From Capillidium heterosporum (lineage: Eukaryota; Entomophthoromycota; Entomophthoromycetes; Entomophthorales; Capillidiaceae), in contig WBMQ01000004.1 of the NCBI GenBank assembly GCA_016630905.1, forward strand, positions 186,001-250,000: DNA of 64,000 nucleotides. The letters are read 5' to 3'. Of this stretch, positions 12,582 to 23,600 are shown in pieces; the stretch's first letter is position 1, and each line of letters begins with the position of its first letter. The notes beneath the pieces are model-generated. The model ran no database searches. It was not told the DNA's origin and was given only the letters and a program-made list of their open reading frames with translations. The position numbers were made by a program, and so were the translations under genes.

Positions 12582-13909
12582 CTACTCCTGCTTAGGGAAC
12601 TTATCTGCCAATTTTGCCTTCAAGAACTGGGTGATAGAGTTATTAATACGCTCGTGATGGGAAAGTTGGACCCAGTGACCTGCCTTTTCAATACCCTAAA
12701 TTCAATATATCAGTACTCTTATTATATAAGTAAATTAAGTACCTCGAACTGCAAGTTGGTGACAAAAGGCTTGCCTACTTCGGCCCACTTGTAAGTGAAG
12801 TCCAACTCACCAATGATCTAAAAACAAAACACCATTAGTATCAATAGCATATCTACAATAAATTACACAGAGGGCGGGCAAGTTGATTTTAGCACCTACA
12901 AGCTTCAAATCCAAATCGTAGTTAACCTTATCAGTTCTATACCAGTTGGTAGGTCCTTCCAAACCTTGTCTAGAATATTCTTGGTACATGTACTTCATAA
13001 ACTAAAGGACAATTTAAATCATCAATATCACATCCATATATTCTAAACTTACGTCTTGGCCAGGGAACTTGTCGTTGATTTCAGTCTTGAACGAATAGAC
13101 GTAGTCCAAGAAGTCTTGATCTAAAGGCACCGAAATAGCATCCAGCTTGGAAGTTTCTTTGTAATTTAAGCACCAGTAGAAGTCCAAAAACTTGTTGAGG
13201 TTGGAGTTGAACTTTTGGATATCTCCATTAGCCATAGCTCTCTATTAAAAAGCGAAAGTATCAAAAGTAAGTATATATACTCTTTAAAATCCAATATACC
13301 TGATAGCCTAAGACAGGAGCCTGCTTAATTCGGGTTTCCAAATCGGTAAAGGTTGGGTTAGGTGGTAGGTAAGGTACACTTAGGCAAACTAGAGCATCTA
13401 CGGTATCTTCAAAGTGGTTGACATACCTCCAGCTGGTAGCAGCTCCCCAATCATGGCCGATAACTACGATCTTCTCATTCTTGCGCTCGGGGATGACATG
13501 GTCGTAGATCAAGCTTTTGATAGCTTTGGCGTTGAACTCGAAGCTGAAGGATTCCAAATTGTTGATTTCGGGGTTTAAGGTGGTTTGGCCGTAGCCAATC
13601 ATGTCGGGTACGATGACGCGGAAACCTAGGCTAGCCAGGTGTTGGATCTGGTACTTCCAGACATACCAGAGCTGGGTTGAAAATTGCGGTTAGAGACGAG
13701 GGCTGGAGTTAAATATTTACCTCAGGGAAACCGTGTAGGAGGACGGCAACTTTACCGTCTTTGGGGCCTTGGTCTACGTAGTCTATAGAGGAGGACTGTT
13801 GTTAGATAGGGTGGATATGAGGCTGTAGCTTACGGTAGTTGACACCACATTCCAACTTGGCGAATTGGTGGTTGAAATTTTGGGGATCTTCGATGTTAAA
13901 GCTGCTCAT
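12582..13909 (-). CDS. Soluble epoxide hydrolase-like alpha/beta hydrolase EH2 (no signal peptide)
   Basis: Intact, 340 residues in seven exons: 13834-13909, 13721-13782, 13300-13671, 13053-13241, 12867-13001, 12743-12817 and 12582-12695; phases agree at every junction. Epoxide hydrolases open epoxides to diols through an Asp ester intermediate. Seen here: oxyanion-hole motif HGFP, nucleophile Asp120 in GHDWG, lid Tyr169 (GYQ) and Tyr254 (NWYR), acid Asp284 (GELD) and base His310 (AGHWVQ). The start MSSFNIEDPQNF lacks a hydrophobic leader, so the product should be cytosolic. A TATAAATA box lies 66 bp upstream. The fold and catalytic class are secure; the natural substrate is unknown, and a haloacid/haloalkane dehalogenase is less likely because both lid tyrosines are present. 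Confidence 0.88.
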
Positions 13910-13974
13910 CTTGAGTTTTGAATATCTGTCTTGAGTTGCTGTTTTTTAAAGATGATTGGAACGACACCTTCTCC

Positions 13975-13982
13975 TATTTATA
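13975..13982 (-). promoter_or_regulatory. TATA box of EH2
   Basis: TATAAATA in the gene direction, about 66 bp before the ATG. EH4, EH7 and EH8 have the same word at similar distances (about 45-55 bp). Confidence 0.5.
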
Positions 13983-13989
13983 CTTGAAA

Positions 13990-15559
13990 AGTAAGGCCAA
14001 TCTGTTGCCGCATTACAAATAGTTTCAGTTTTAGAAAATATCAGCACCTCGCATATTAATAGTTAAACTGAATGGGGAACTAAACCGGCACCTTTTTTTA
14101 CCCCTTATTTCCCATAAAGCTGTTCTAAGCTACATGCTTAAAACACTTAATTTATGGCCAAGGTTTTTGACAAGTAAATTGGTATATTGGAAAGGCTTAT
14201 TCTTGGAAAGTTTGTGACCAATACGTAATAATTCTTTTCTAAATTGGGATCAAAACTACAACTTTACTAAATTTCTTTGAGGAATAAGTTGGTTTAGGTG
14301 CGATCTTTGGTTTTTCCGTTAGGAGAGATGAGATGCCCGAATTCCCGTAAATTAAGAAGTTCCCATGAGGTCAGAAACTATTGCATCAACTTTTTAAAGG
14401 TAAAATTGTGACGGTTTCGATCAGATTAACATATAGTATCCAACCGGGAAATTGAATAGCAGGTATATAGTCGGTATTGAAATTTGGGTATAAAGGTTTT
14501 TAATTTTTCCCAGCGCAAAAAAGAGCATTTTGCTTCAAGTCTGGATCTAGATACAATCGCTACTTTGAAAGGCTTATAAATCTAAATATAGTTTGGAATC
14601 GGATCGGATGAACTACTACTTTTTGAAAAGATGTTTTAGACACCAGCAATCCAAGTTAAAGTAGTAGTATACCCGTCTACTCCGATACACATTTTGATAC
14701 GGCTGTGACGGAGCTACTGCTTTTCTTCCGGCTAACCCTCAAATATTTGAAAGGAGCGAAATCCGCTAGGTTCGGCAATTGTAATCCCAGTCAACCTCGA
14801 AATTTTCATTGGAAATAGAGGTCCGGTTATTGACGGACCTTATTGGTACACAGCCAAATTAAGGGTGTCTAGTACTGATATCGGTTGACAACAATCTGAC
14901 CTAAAAGGTGGAAATCAAATCCATCAAAGTTTTTCTAAACATTGAAATGATTAGTCTTAGGTAAATCTAAGATTATTTTCTTTTAAACATTATGCCAACT
15001 GGGTGACTAAATAACTATTCCTTAGCCAAATGAAACTAAAAGCTTTAGTCTCAATAGGACAGCTCATCAACAGGTTTGATAATGGGTTTATTCGCTAGTT
15101 CATAGCGATTTTAGACATTTGTATTCTTACATTGTATTGTAAAATCAGAAATTCAAATCTCCACAATAAAAAACTTTAGTTCATAAGTTCCAATAGAGTT
15201 TAATAGAAGATGCAACTTGCTGTTTTTAATCTTTACCAATTCAACTTGGACTTTATCACAGTTTTACAATTGAAAAGCTAACGTTTATAAATTAGCTCAT
15301 AAATTTTGGATCAAACCAAAGATTTAACTGCACTATTTGTAAATCGAGAATAATATTAAGTCATCCCAATTATGTATTACCAATCCCGAATTTAAAGTTA
15401 ACAATCTACTCTATTTAGTATTAGAAATAAGGATATCTACCTAATTTCGATAAACTTGAAGGAGGTGGAGCGTATCCATAAATTTCATAAGCTTTTCAAC
15501 AAAGAGGAAGCCCATCCCTACTTGACTCGATCAACACAAAGTTAAAGTGAAAAAGCAAC
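13990..15559. other. Intergenic region, no gene recognised
   Basis: Region between the leftward EH2 and the rightward EH3. No open frame with recognisable motifs. Confidence 0.5.
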
Positions 15560-16906
15560 ATGGGAAATATCGATATTGAAAACCCCCAAAGTTTTAACCA
15601 CCAATTTCAAAGTCTAAGTTGTGGTGTCAACTATCCGTACTTTTAACTCATTCTATAACACTTATTTAACTTTGTATTTTTGATATTAGATTACGTTGAC
15701 GAAGGACCAGCTCAAGGACCAATACTACTCCTACTACATGGGTTTCCTGAGGTAAATTTATATATCCACTTATTTTTAAATCCATCCTTCAAAAAGTTAT
15801 GGTACGTCTGGAAACATCAAATCCCCTTCTTCTCCAACCTTGGTTTTCGAGTCATAGTACCCGACATGATAGGCTACGGGCAAACCACCTTATCCCCATC
15901 CACCAACAAATTGGAAGCCTTTAGTTTGAAGTTTAACGCCTTGGCTTTAAATAGTTTAGTTTACGACCATATCTTGAAAAAAGAAGGAAGAGAAAATGAA
16001 AAGATTGTAGTGATAGGTCATGACTTTGGTTCTTTGACGACTTGGTTCTACTCCAAACTATTTCCCAAAAATTTAGAGTTAATAGTCTGCTTAAGTGTAC
16101 CCTACATTCCCCCAGTTGGTGAGTATAAGGGCTTGAAAGAGCAGGTGGAAGAACGACCAGTTTTAGGCTACCAGGTAACTTATTTTTTTGAAGACTGAAG
16201 TAACACTACTTTTAAATTTTATATTATATTAAAGTTAGCTATGGTCAATGCTGACCTTAAAGATTTCGACAAGGACCTAGTAAAAGTATTGGATTACTGC
16301 TGGAGGTTGAAGTTAACCAAGTTGAACCAACTCAAGAGTTTGGAGGTGCCGATTGGTAAAGGCTTGGTTGAATACGTTTATAGTTTGGATCATAAATTAC
16401 ATGATAAGTTCCCGGGAGCGAAGGTAATTTAGTTACTCTTATAGTTTTATTTAGTTTTTACAAATAGTTTATGGACTACATGGTTCAAGAATATTCACGA
16501 CAAAAGTTACAAGGCCCTGTAAACTGGTATCGAGCTAACCAACTTAACTTTGAGAATGACTTGCAGTATTTGAACACTCAGATTGAAGTTCCAGCTTTAA
16601 CGGTAAACCTTTTCCTTTATGCTTTATATGCTGAATATCGATGATTACTATATGTCTTAGATTGTCGGTAGGTATGACTTTACCTACGACTTTATCGAGT
16701 TGGGAAAGCCTTACTGCAAGGATCTACAGATTGAGGTATGTTTAAATTTTGAAAATAACTTTGTAGTTAAGTATGCTTTTTAGATCATCGATAAAGCTGG
16801 ACATTGGATTCAACTTGCCCACCATAACCAGGTTAATGACAAGATCTTCAAGTTTTTGAAGCAAAAATTGGGTACCAAGTTCCCAACTTTAACCACCAAG
16901 TTGTAA
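15560..16906 (+). pseudogene. Epoxide hydrolase-like gene EH3 with one extra base at the exon 1 splice junction
   Basis: Exons: 15560-15636 (as far as it can be placed), 15690-15751, 15797-16174, 16235-16423, 16468-16602, 16661-16735 and 16784-16906. Start MGNIDIENPQSF, no signal peptide. Exon 1 ends AACTATCC/gtactt where all paralogues have a single C before the donor, which puts exon 2 out of frame. Everything else is intact: HGFP, GHDFG (Phe replaces the usual Trp after the nucleophile Asp), GYQ lid Tyr, NWYR, GRYD and GHWIQLAHH. Corrected length would be 345 residues. Intron 2 (15752-15796) is 45 nt with no stop, so retaining it would keep the frame. With one lesion, an assembly error is as likely as gene death. 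Confidence 0.7.
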
Positions 16907-17278
16907 CGAATGTCCATTAAAACGAAGTGAAATTCATCTTGTATGTGCTTCTTTTATCAAGTTTTACTATTTATCTAAGTTTCGTTGTATCCTTAATATT
17001 GATAGCCAGTACGTAGATAGCGTTTTTTAATATTTGAGTATACCCGATGAAAACTTTTCAATTGGAATTGATGCCAAGTACTTTCTGTAACCTTTACTCG
17101 AAGTTAAATTTGCTATAAAAACTAGTTAGTGTGTTTAACCTTTGACTTTTTAAAATTGGAGAATCCTTAGGATACCTACTTCGGGTAATACTAGACCTTG
17201 CCAACTGTTCCACATATCATCTTTAAGATGGGATTCAACAAGTGTTTTTTAAAATTGCAAAATCTAAACCTGTACTAA

Positions 17279-17497
17279 ATGGATCCATTGCTCGGTCCAG
17301 TTCAAGCAAATGTCGGTGCTTTATTACCAAATTTGGACAGGTACTCATCCCACGTTACATATTTTGTACCAAACTTTAACCATAATGCTTTTGTAACACT
17401 AGCAAACGATTTGTACACACCATCTTTACCGAATGTTCATTTGGTAGACAGGTTTCAAAGTAACTTAGGGCTAAGTAAACTTCTCGGCTCCTTATAA
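17279..17497 (+). CDS. Small hypothetical ORF (72 codons, doubtful)
   Basis: ATG-started frame (MDPLLGPVQANVGALLPN...) with a non-repetitive composition (Asn, Leu, Pro, Val) that looks more protein-like than other short frames nearby. No signal peptide, domain or paralogue seen, and it is not part of the epoxide hydrolase units. It could be an exon or relic of a lost gene. Low confidence. Confidence 0.2.
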   Translation: MDPLLGPVQANVGALLPNLDRYSSHVTYFVPNFNHNAFVTLANDLYTPSLPNVHLVDRFQSNLGLSKLLGSL

Positions 17498-18414
17498 TAA
17501 AGCTATATATTCTATAAAATATAGACCCATATTTTAAAATCGATTGTATATCATACGACTGTAGTATACAACCCCTGAAATCACTACAAAAGGAATCAAT
17601 TCCCTAGACCTTTTCTTCAATGGTATGCATCCAGAGTTGCAATTTACCCACATATAAGATAAAAGCTTAAACAGGGTTATACGTTTGCCATATAAACTTC
17701 TCTACGCCGATAAATCAAGTTTTAGAACTTCCTTGCAGAAGTCTGGTCCATCCCAACTTTAGATAAAGACTCTAAGGCCGCCGGATTTTCAAAGCTCTAT
17801 ATAGAACTAATTGGCGCTATAGGAAAGTGGATATTGAAATATATCATGGGATACAAGTGTTTACTAATAATGGGATTTTCTTTGTTAAAAGTCGTAGGTT
17901 TATGTACTAAAGGATATTAATAGCTCCAAATCCACCACACTATCCTTAAAATTGGGATATGTGGAAATTGCATAGATATCTAAACCATTCTAAGATTATT
18001 GAAAATATTGCTATTACTGTTTAGATATAAATATTTTTAGACCAAAGTTTTGTGGATGACTGAAAATTGGTTTTTACTAATGAGTTCATAGATTGTGCAA
18101 TCCAAATTTGGTAAAAGTGAGTTGCTTATTCCTTTTTAAATTCGTCAAGCTTGTCATGTGGCTAAATTCAAGATCGATTGCTGGTATAAAAGTTTGAAAT
18201 AAGAACAAATCTATATATATATCGCTAAGCCATATAGACCACCTGCTTCTACTTTTGATATCTCCTACATAAGGTAAAAGCTACCTGGTTACAAATTTTG
18301 CTACTGGCTGCTTTTGCTTTTCGTAGTAACTAACAAAAGTACATCAACTTGGTCAATATATTGAGCTTCCAACTGTCGTTACTAGATTTTAGGTCGAAGA
18401 TTGGTGACGAAAGG

Positions 18415-18423
18415 TATAAATAG
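18415..18423 (+). promoter_or_regulatory. TATA box of EH4
   Basis: TATAAATAG, about 50 bp upstream of the EH4 ATG, in the same position as the TATA words of EH7 and EH8. Confidence 0.55.
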
Positions 18424-18470
18424 TCAACAAAGTTGTCGCTAACCCAAATAAAACTAGAGTTAGAATTAAT

Positions 18471-19814
18471 ATGGTTGCCATCTTCAAGTTAAAAACCCTT
18501 TGCCTATGGGTATGTGCCATCAGCGTGCAGGGCGTTATGAGCTATACCTCCAAGATCGACATCACCAAGCCCGAGTCCTTCAACCACAAGTACGCCAGCT
18601 TAGCCTCCGGTGTCCGCTACCGTAATTAGATTGCCATTCTACATAAACCCTAACCTTTTCCAATATAGACTACGTTGATGAAGGTCCCAAGACTGGCCCC
18701 GTCCTAGTATTGATGCACGGGTTCCCTGAATCCTGGTACGCCTGGAGGAACCAGATCCCCTACCTTGCCAACCTAGGTTTCCGAGTAATTGCTCCCGATA
18801 TGATTGGTTACGGTGAAACCACTCTGGCTCCTGGCCTCAACACCTTGGAAAACTACAGCTTCGAGTTCAATGTCAAGGCCATCAAATCTTTAGTCTACAG
18901 CCACGTCATCCCCGAAAAATCTAGAAAGAATGAGAAGATCTCAATTATTGGTCACGACTGGGGTTCCTTCACCACTTGGGCTTACGCCAACTACTACGGC
19001 AAGTACTTGGATAGTATCATCACCTTGTCCATCCCCTACTTCCCCCCTGAGAAGGACTATGTCAGTATGGAAGATTGGGTCAAATCCCTACCCATCGCCG
19101 GCTACCAGGTAATATTGTAGATATAAGTGCAGTATCTGATATCTTTATATAGCTGGCTTTGAGCAAAGATGACACCTCCATCTATGACGCTAACGTAGAA
19201 AAGTTCTTGAACTTCTTCTGGAGGATCCAATACACCGACATCGGTATGGGTCAGGCTCTCTCTGTGCCCCCTGGCAAAGGACTTTTGGAACACGCCTACA
19301 GCTTCAACTACACTTTGAACGCTGCTTTCCCCGGTGATCAGGTAATTTAAGTTGGTGCAACAAGGGTACTAAAGCTCAAACATTAGTACATGAACTACCT
19401 CTTCAGCCAGTACAAGAAGCAAGGATGTACTGGTGCTGCCAACTGGTATAGAACTCGTGAAATCAACTGGAAGAACAACAACCAGTTCTTGGGTAAGAAC
19501 GTCACCATTCCCAACCTAACTGTAAGTTGTTTTGTTATCTTGTATCTTACAAATCCTAACTCCAATTTATGTAGCTCATCGGCCAGTACGATATCACCGT
19601 CCCCTTCATTGAGGCCAGCAAGCCTTACGTAAACGACCTTACTGTCAAGGTAAATCATCATTTCTTTTCAATAGTAGAATATAACTAACTTATATTTTAG
19701 CTCATCCCTAAAGTCGGTCACTGGATCCAGCTTTCTCACGCCGCTGAAACTAACCAGGCTATCAGCGACTTCTTGAAGATCAAGTTGGGTAGTAAGTTCC
19801 CCAAGAGCGCTTAG
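18471..19814 (+). CDS. Secreted epoxide hydrolase-like alpha/beta hydrolase EH4
   Basis: Intact, 367 residues in six exons: 18471-18621, 18669-19108, 19153-19341, 19387-19521, 19575-19649 and 19701-19814. It lacks the intron that all paralogues have between HGFPE and SWY, so their exons 2 and 3 are fused here. Residues 1-24 form a signal peptide, so the enzyme probably enters the secretory pathway. Catalytic set: HGFP at 67-70, nucleophile Asp147 (GHDWG), lid Tyr196 (GYQ) and Tyr281 (NWYR), Asp311 (GQYD), His337 (GHWIQLSH). Codon choice is richer in C-ending codons (GCC, ACC, TTC) than in the neighbours, suggesting high expression. It ends 0.6 kb before the head-to-head GZ pair. Confidence 0.9.
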
Positions 19815-20427
19815 AAGTTCTATGTTTTAAAAATAAACGGTATTAAATAGTTTATCTCTTTGGAATATATATTTTTCTTATAAATATAATATATTCAGTT
19901 TTGATAAAACTACTGTTTTGCTCGATAAGTATTTGGAGTTTTATTTGCAAGAACGAATCGAGTTTATAAGCTCGTATCCTGTACATTCGTTTGAATAAGT
20001 TTAACATATATAGGTGGTAATTTACTTTTAGTTATCCTTTAAAATAGTTTTAGGTAATTTCTTCAATTTATATTGGTATTTTAGAAAAAGCTGTAATCTG
20101 CTATGGAGAATAAATTTTTATTTAGTATATATATACAACATTGTGGATGGCCTAGGAAGGATGAGTCGTAATAAAAATCTAGGATATACATATTGAGCAG
20201 ATGACTTTTCATATATCATTGAAACATTTTTGTGCCTAACTAGTGAAGCTGCAACCTACTAGAAAAGCTCAACGTAACCAGATTCTTTGAAGCAGTATAA
20301 TTGAATATAAAACCGACATCCCAAAGATCTAAGTTGAAAATATAGTATTAAAATAAATAATGTTTATTATAGCTACGAAACACCGCTCTTCACTGAAAAA
20401 GTATGTTCGTCAATCTAGAAATCAAGC
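19815..20427. other. 3' intergenic region between EH4 and GZ4
   Basis: Convergent 3' ends. AT-rich sequence with AATAAA-like words on either strand; nothing else seen. Confidence 0.4.
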
Positions 20428-20901
20428 TTACAAGTAGGTCATCTTGTACTGGGCAGTAGGACTCAATCTAAATTGACCGTTGGCGTTGGTGATGGAATTG
20501 GAATCACCTTCGATCTGAAGTAAACCTTTAGGGGATTGAGCGGTTTTAGGCAAACCAGCAATCTCCAAGATGGATTTACCATCCTGTCCAGGGTTCAACT
20601 TAAGCTGGCTGGGGCCCCTACCACGGTTGTAAATGGAGTAGTAGCAGTTGCCACCACCACCGACAATAGCTCCAACAACACCGGGGTTGCATCCATCACC
20701 AAAAACTGAGGTTAGGATACCACCAACTAGACCACCACCGTAACCGATACCGACACCGTAGTTGCCTCCACCAAAGACGGAACCGAGGATCGTACCAACC
20801 AGACCACCAGAGTAGGAGCCGCCATTACCGCCATAGTACTGGGCGTTGATGTTGGTGGCGGCCAAGGCGAGAACAAGAGCTGAGGTAGAGAAGAATTTCA
20901 T
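20428..20901 (-). CDS. Secreted glycine-zipper-like small protein (GZ4, left arm of inverted pair)
   Basis: Intact 157-residue intronless member with the same architecture as GZ3: signal peptide to Ala20, two GxxxGxxxG stretches, two Cys, and a C-terminal domain with IYNRGRGPSQLKL, GLPKTA and GQFRLSPTAQYK. It differs from GZ3 at a minority of positions (for example ILTSVFGDG and AIVGGGG). The protein is identical to GZ5, which lies head to head 0.99 kb away. Codons are strongly biased to a preferred set (GGT, GGC, GTC, AAC), unlike the AT-rich surroundings, pointing to high expression. Confidence 0.87.
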   Translation of the reverse strand: MKFFSTSALVLALAATNINAQYYGGNGGSYSGGLVGTILGSVFGGGNYGVGIGYGGGLVGGILTSVFGDGCNPGVVGAIVGGGGNCYYSIYNRGRGPSQLKLNPGQDGKSILEIAGLPKTAQSPKGLLQIEGDSNSITNANGQFRLSPTAQYKMTYL

Positions 20902-20915
20902 ATTGTTTAGATGTC

Positions 20916-20930
20916 TACACAGTCAATGTG
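20916..20930 (-). promoter_or_regulatory. Palindromic leader element of GZ4
   Basis: CACATTGACTGTGTA in the gene direction, 15 bases before the ATG; mirror image of 21865-21879. Confidence 0.5.
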
Positions 20931-20979
20931 ATTGTAAATAAATATGTTTTGATAACCATCAATCTTGCTCTCAGACCTC

Positions 20980-20987
20980 TTTATATA
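20980..20987 (-). promoter_or_regulatory. TATA box of GZ4
   Basis: TATATAAA in the gene direction, about 79 bp before the ATG, within the inverted repeat; mirrored at 21808-21815. Confidence 0.55.
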
Positions 20988-20991
20988 CTTT

Positions 20992-21803
20992 TTCACTGTA
21001 CAATCTTTTACTTCATCGTCTGAGATACAGTCTTGCAGATGCACTTGATACTAAAATATATTTAAGTGACACATCACTCCATTAGCCTATGCCTTTACGG
21101 CAAAGCAGGTGGCAAGTCCGTATGTCCACACTTTCTCGAAATCTAAAACTGCTCCAGCACAATTTTAATGACATCGAACTCTTGCTCATTTGCATAGCTT
21201 GTTGAAACCTTTATTTATATTTTAGCTATAAGTGCCTTTTGCTTTAGCTGGGTGTAGAATAAGTAGGTTTTCCAACTAATGGTAGCTCACTTATACAGGA
21301 CTATAGTTTCCAATTGAGTGGTGGCTTCACTTTTAGACTTTGGTCGATCGTATTGGTAAATATTTATGGCTTATCGTTTAGGTGTATTTTTACAAGAGCT
21401 GACAAAGCAAGCCTGCAGACATCGATAGATCTCGCTGATCAAACCTAAATGAGCTTCAGCAACTTTGCTGGTGCTGCTATGATCGGAAAAGATTGATAGC
21501 TATTTACGAATTTAATCATACAAATTGGTCAACTCATCGGAACGAAGCAGAAGGCTCATCGTTCTAAATTCGTAGGTACAAATAACCAGCTGAGCAATTA
21601 GAGTTCACCCAATAATTCCAAACAGAGAACTATTAGTGATGAGTTCGAAACCTTTGTGGACGATGCAAATATCCTGCCATCAAGTGCTTGCAGTAATTTT
21701 CAAACTTGAGTTGAAGGAGGTTTGTACGAAAGTTTTGCTAATGGCTTGAAGAAATGGATCTATGCTTAGGTTCTATGAAAGCATAGTTTCAAGTATACGA
21801 TGG
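20992..21803. other. Spacer between inverted arms (shared divergent upstream region)
   Basis: Unique sequence of about 812 bp between the divergently transcribed twins GZ4 and GZ5. It holds no convincing ORF. Any enhancer here would be shared by both genes. Confidence 0.6.
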
Positions 21804-21807
21804 AAAG

Positions 21808-21815
21808 TATATAAA
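21808..21815 (+). promoter_or_regulatory. TATA box of GZ5
   Basis: TATATAAA, about 79 bp before the ATG; probable core promoter. The arm homology starts only four bases upstream of it. Confidence 0.55.
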
Positions 21816-21864
21816 GAGGTCTGAGAGCAAGATTGATGGTTATCAAAACATATTTATTTACAAT

Positions 21865-21879
21865 CACATTGACTGTGTA
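21865..21879 (+). promoter_or_regulatory. Palindromic leader element of GZ5
   Basis: CACATTGACTGTGTA, with CACA/TGTG half-sites, between TATA and ATG. Shared with GZ2, GZ3, GZ4 and GZ6. Confidence 0.5.
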
Positions 21880-21893
21880 GACATCTAAACAAT

Positions 21894-22367
21894 ATGAAAT
21901 TCTTCTCTACCTCAGCTCTTGTTCTCGCCTTGGCCGCCACCAACATCAACGCCCAGTACTATGGCGGTAATGGCGGCTCCTACTCTGGTGGTCTGGTTGG
22001 TACGATCCTCGGTTCCGTCTTTGGTGGAGGCAACTACGGTGTCGGTATCGGTTACGGTGGTGGTCTAGTTGGTGGTATCCTAACCTCAGTTTTTGGTGAT
22101 GGATGCAACCCCGGTGTTGTTGGAGCTATTGTCGGTGGTGGTGGCAACTGCTACTACTCCATTTACAACCGTGGTAGGGGCCCCAGCCAGCTTAAGTTGA
22201 ACCCTGGACAGGATGGTAAATCCATCTTGGAGATTGCTGGTTTGCCTAAAACCGCTCAATCCCCTAAAGGTTTACTTCAGATCGAAGGTGATTCCAATTC
22301 CATCACCAACGCCAACGGTCAATTTAGATTGAGTCCTACTGCCCAGTACAAGATGACCTACTTGTAA
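21894..22367 (+). CDS. Secreted glycine-zipper-like small protein (GZ5, right arm of inverted pair)
   Basis: Identical in protein sequence to GZ4 (157 residues). Signal peptide residues 1-20, glycine-zipper segments about residues 32-65, Cys71 and Cys86, conserved C-terminal domain. Transcribed away from GZ4. The leader runs CTAAACAAT directly into the ATG, the same context as GZ2-GZ4, which supports this start. Function unknown; see GZ3 for domain detail. Confidence 0.87.
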   Translation: MKFFSTSALVLALAATNINAQYYGGNGGSYSGGLVGTILGSVFGGGNYGVGIGYGGGLVGGILTSVFGDGCNPGVVGAIVGGGGNCYYSIYNRGRGPSQLKLNPGQDGKSILEIAGLPKTAQSPKGLLQIEGDSNSITNANGQFRLSPTAQYKMTYL

Positions 22368-22862
22368 TTTAGAAGTTTTGTAAAGGATGTATCTTCTAAT
22401 AAGAAGGTTTAGCTTCTATTTCCATAATAAACATTTTTTACAATTTAAACTTTGCATATACTAAGCTTTACCCTTTTTAATGCTGTAGTGTACTAGAAAT
22501 TATAATTATGCTTTATATTATTGAATTAATAGATACCAAAGACATGAAAATATATATTTTGCAAAACTTTGATTTATATTCTTTTTATTGTATATTATCG
22601 ATCATCTAGACTTAGATAAATATTATTTCAATAAATATACATATATTCAAAAGTAAATTTAAAACTTTTATATAAACCTGATTGATATCAAATCATTTAC
22701 CATAGATTTTAAAGATAATAGAATCTGGTTAATAGTGATATTAAAGAACTACTAGAGTTAACTTTTATCTATTTATTGTACCATCTAGAATCCATCATAG
22801 ATAGCTTTAAGCTGGCTTGATCTATTGTTTCAGCTGAACTGAGCTTTATCCTTAGAATTGAC

Positions 22863-23600
22863 CATCAACATGATACGTTTACTAAGGTGCATGTGGAACG
22901 TAATATGTCAGTGCATGTACCAAGCCCCTGGGTTATCAGAAATAAACCTTATAGCGTACCAGTCCACACTTTAGTATATTTTATCTCATTTCTTTCTTCG
23001 ATCCCCTTAGTACCCTTCTACGTTCGCTATAACTATTAAATACCCTCTTAGTCAATATTAAAGGTATATATGGTTCATTTTGACCGTTATAAATAAACAT
23101 ATCGACGAATGGGAGCAATTTGGTCGAATTTCTACAATTAAATCGGTCTAGGTGCTATCAGCTTCGGATAAGTAGGAGCTTTTACCACTGGCAATCACGT
23201 GAAAGGTGTGCCTATGCAGGTGTCAAGGATGGAGTTCACAACCTTCAAAATTTCTGGGGTAGTAATACTTCATGATGATTTAAACGAAATCACCTTCATT
23301 AACTTTGTAGATCTCGATATCCGATTTAAAAGTCTCTGAAACCATCGATTCAAGAACTACCTGATCACAAACTGGTCTTGATTTGCTGTTGACAGTATCA
23401 ATGACCTTTGGAAGTACTTTTAAGTATATATGCTTGTCGACTTTCTTTGGTACTGGGGTGCAATGCTTGCTTGCCAAATTTTATAATATCGGAAGTGTAC
23501 AGTTTTTTTCGATCCATCAGTTGGAAATTATGGAGATCTATATTCTCAAGGTCACAATAGTAATTCAATTTCCTCCAAGAGCATATTATAGAACCAAATC
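22863..23600 (-). pseudogene. Multicopper oxidase relic (C-terminal cupredoxin domain)
   Basis: Several reading frames on the minus strand together spell the C-terminal domain of a laccase/ferroxidase-type multicopper oxidase. Seen: a block at 23280-23477 (HIYLKVLPKVIDT...CDQVVLESM), then a degraded copper motif resembling HPxHLHxHxF (ELHP, stop, HLHRHTFHVIASGK), and near 22900-22940 NPGAWYMH-stop-HITFH, where the family has NPGxWxxHCHIxxH. The trinuclear-site Cys codon position is now TGA (22908-22910). Frame changes and stops rule out a functional product. No N-terminal domain is seen on this side. It shares blocks with the relic at 29.5-31 kb, so both derive from one family. Confidence 0.65.

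Larger units (their letters stand above)
16907..18470. other. Intergenic region with one small open frame
   Basis: Contains only the doubtful 72-codon frame at 17279-17497; otherwise AT-rich sequence without recognisable content until the EH4 promoter. Confidence 0.45.
20428..20991 (-). repeat. Inverted repeat, left arm (564 bp)
   Basis: The reverse complement of this arm reads the same as 21804-22367 over its whole length as far as I could compare by eye, covering the GZ coding sequence, leader and TATA box. Identity stops at the stop codon on one side and just beyond AAGTATATAAAG on the other. Arms are separated by about 812 bp. Confidence 0.85.
21804..22367 (+). repeat. Inverted repeat, right arm (564 bp)
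   Basis: Mirror copy of 20428-20991. The next base after the TAA differs from the left arm (TTTAGAAG here against GCTTGATT), so the homology is sharply bounded by the coding region. Confidence 0.85.

Noticed and set aside
20428-22367. Inverted repeat as a transposon with terminal inverted repeats
   Set aside because: The arms are whole genes with promoters, the spacer has no transposase, and no target-site duplication is seen.
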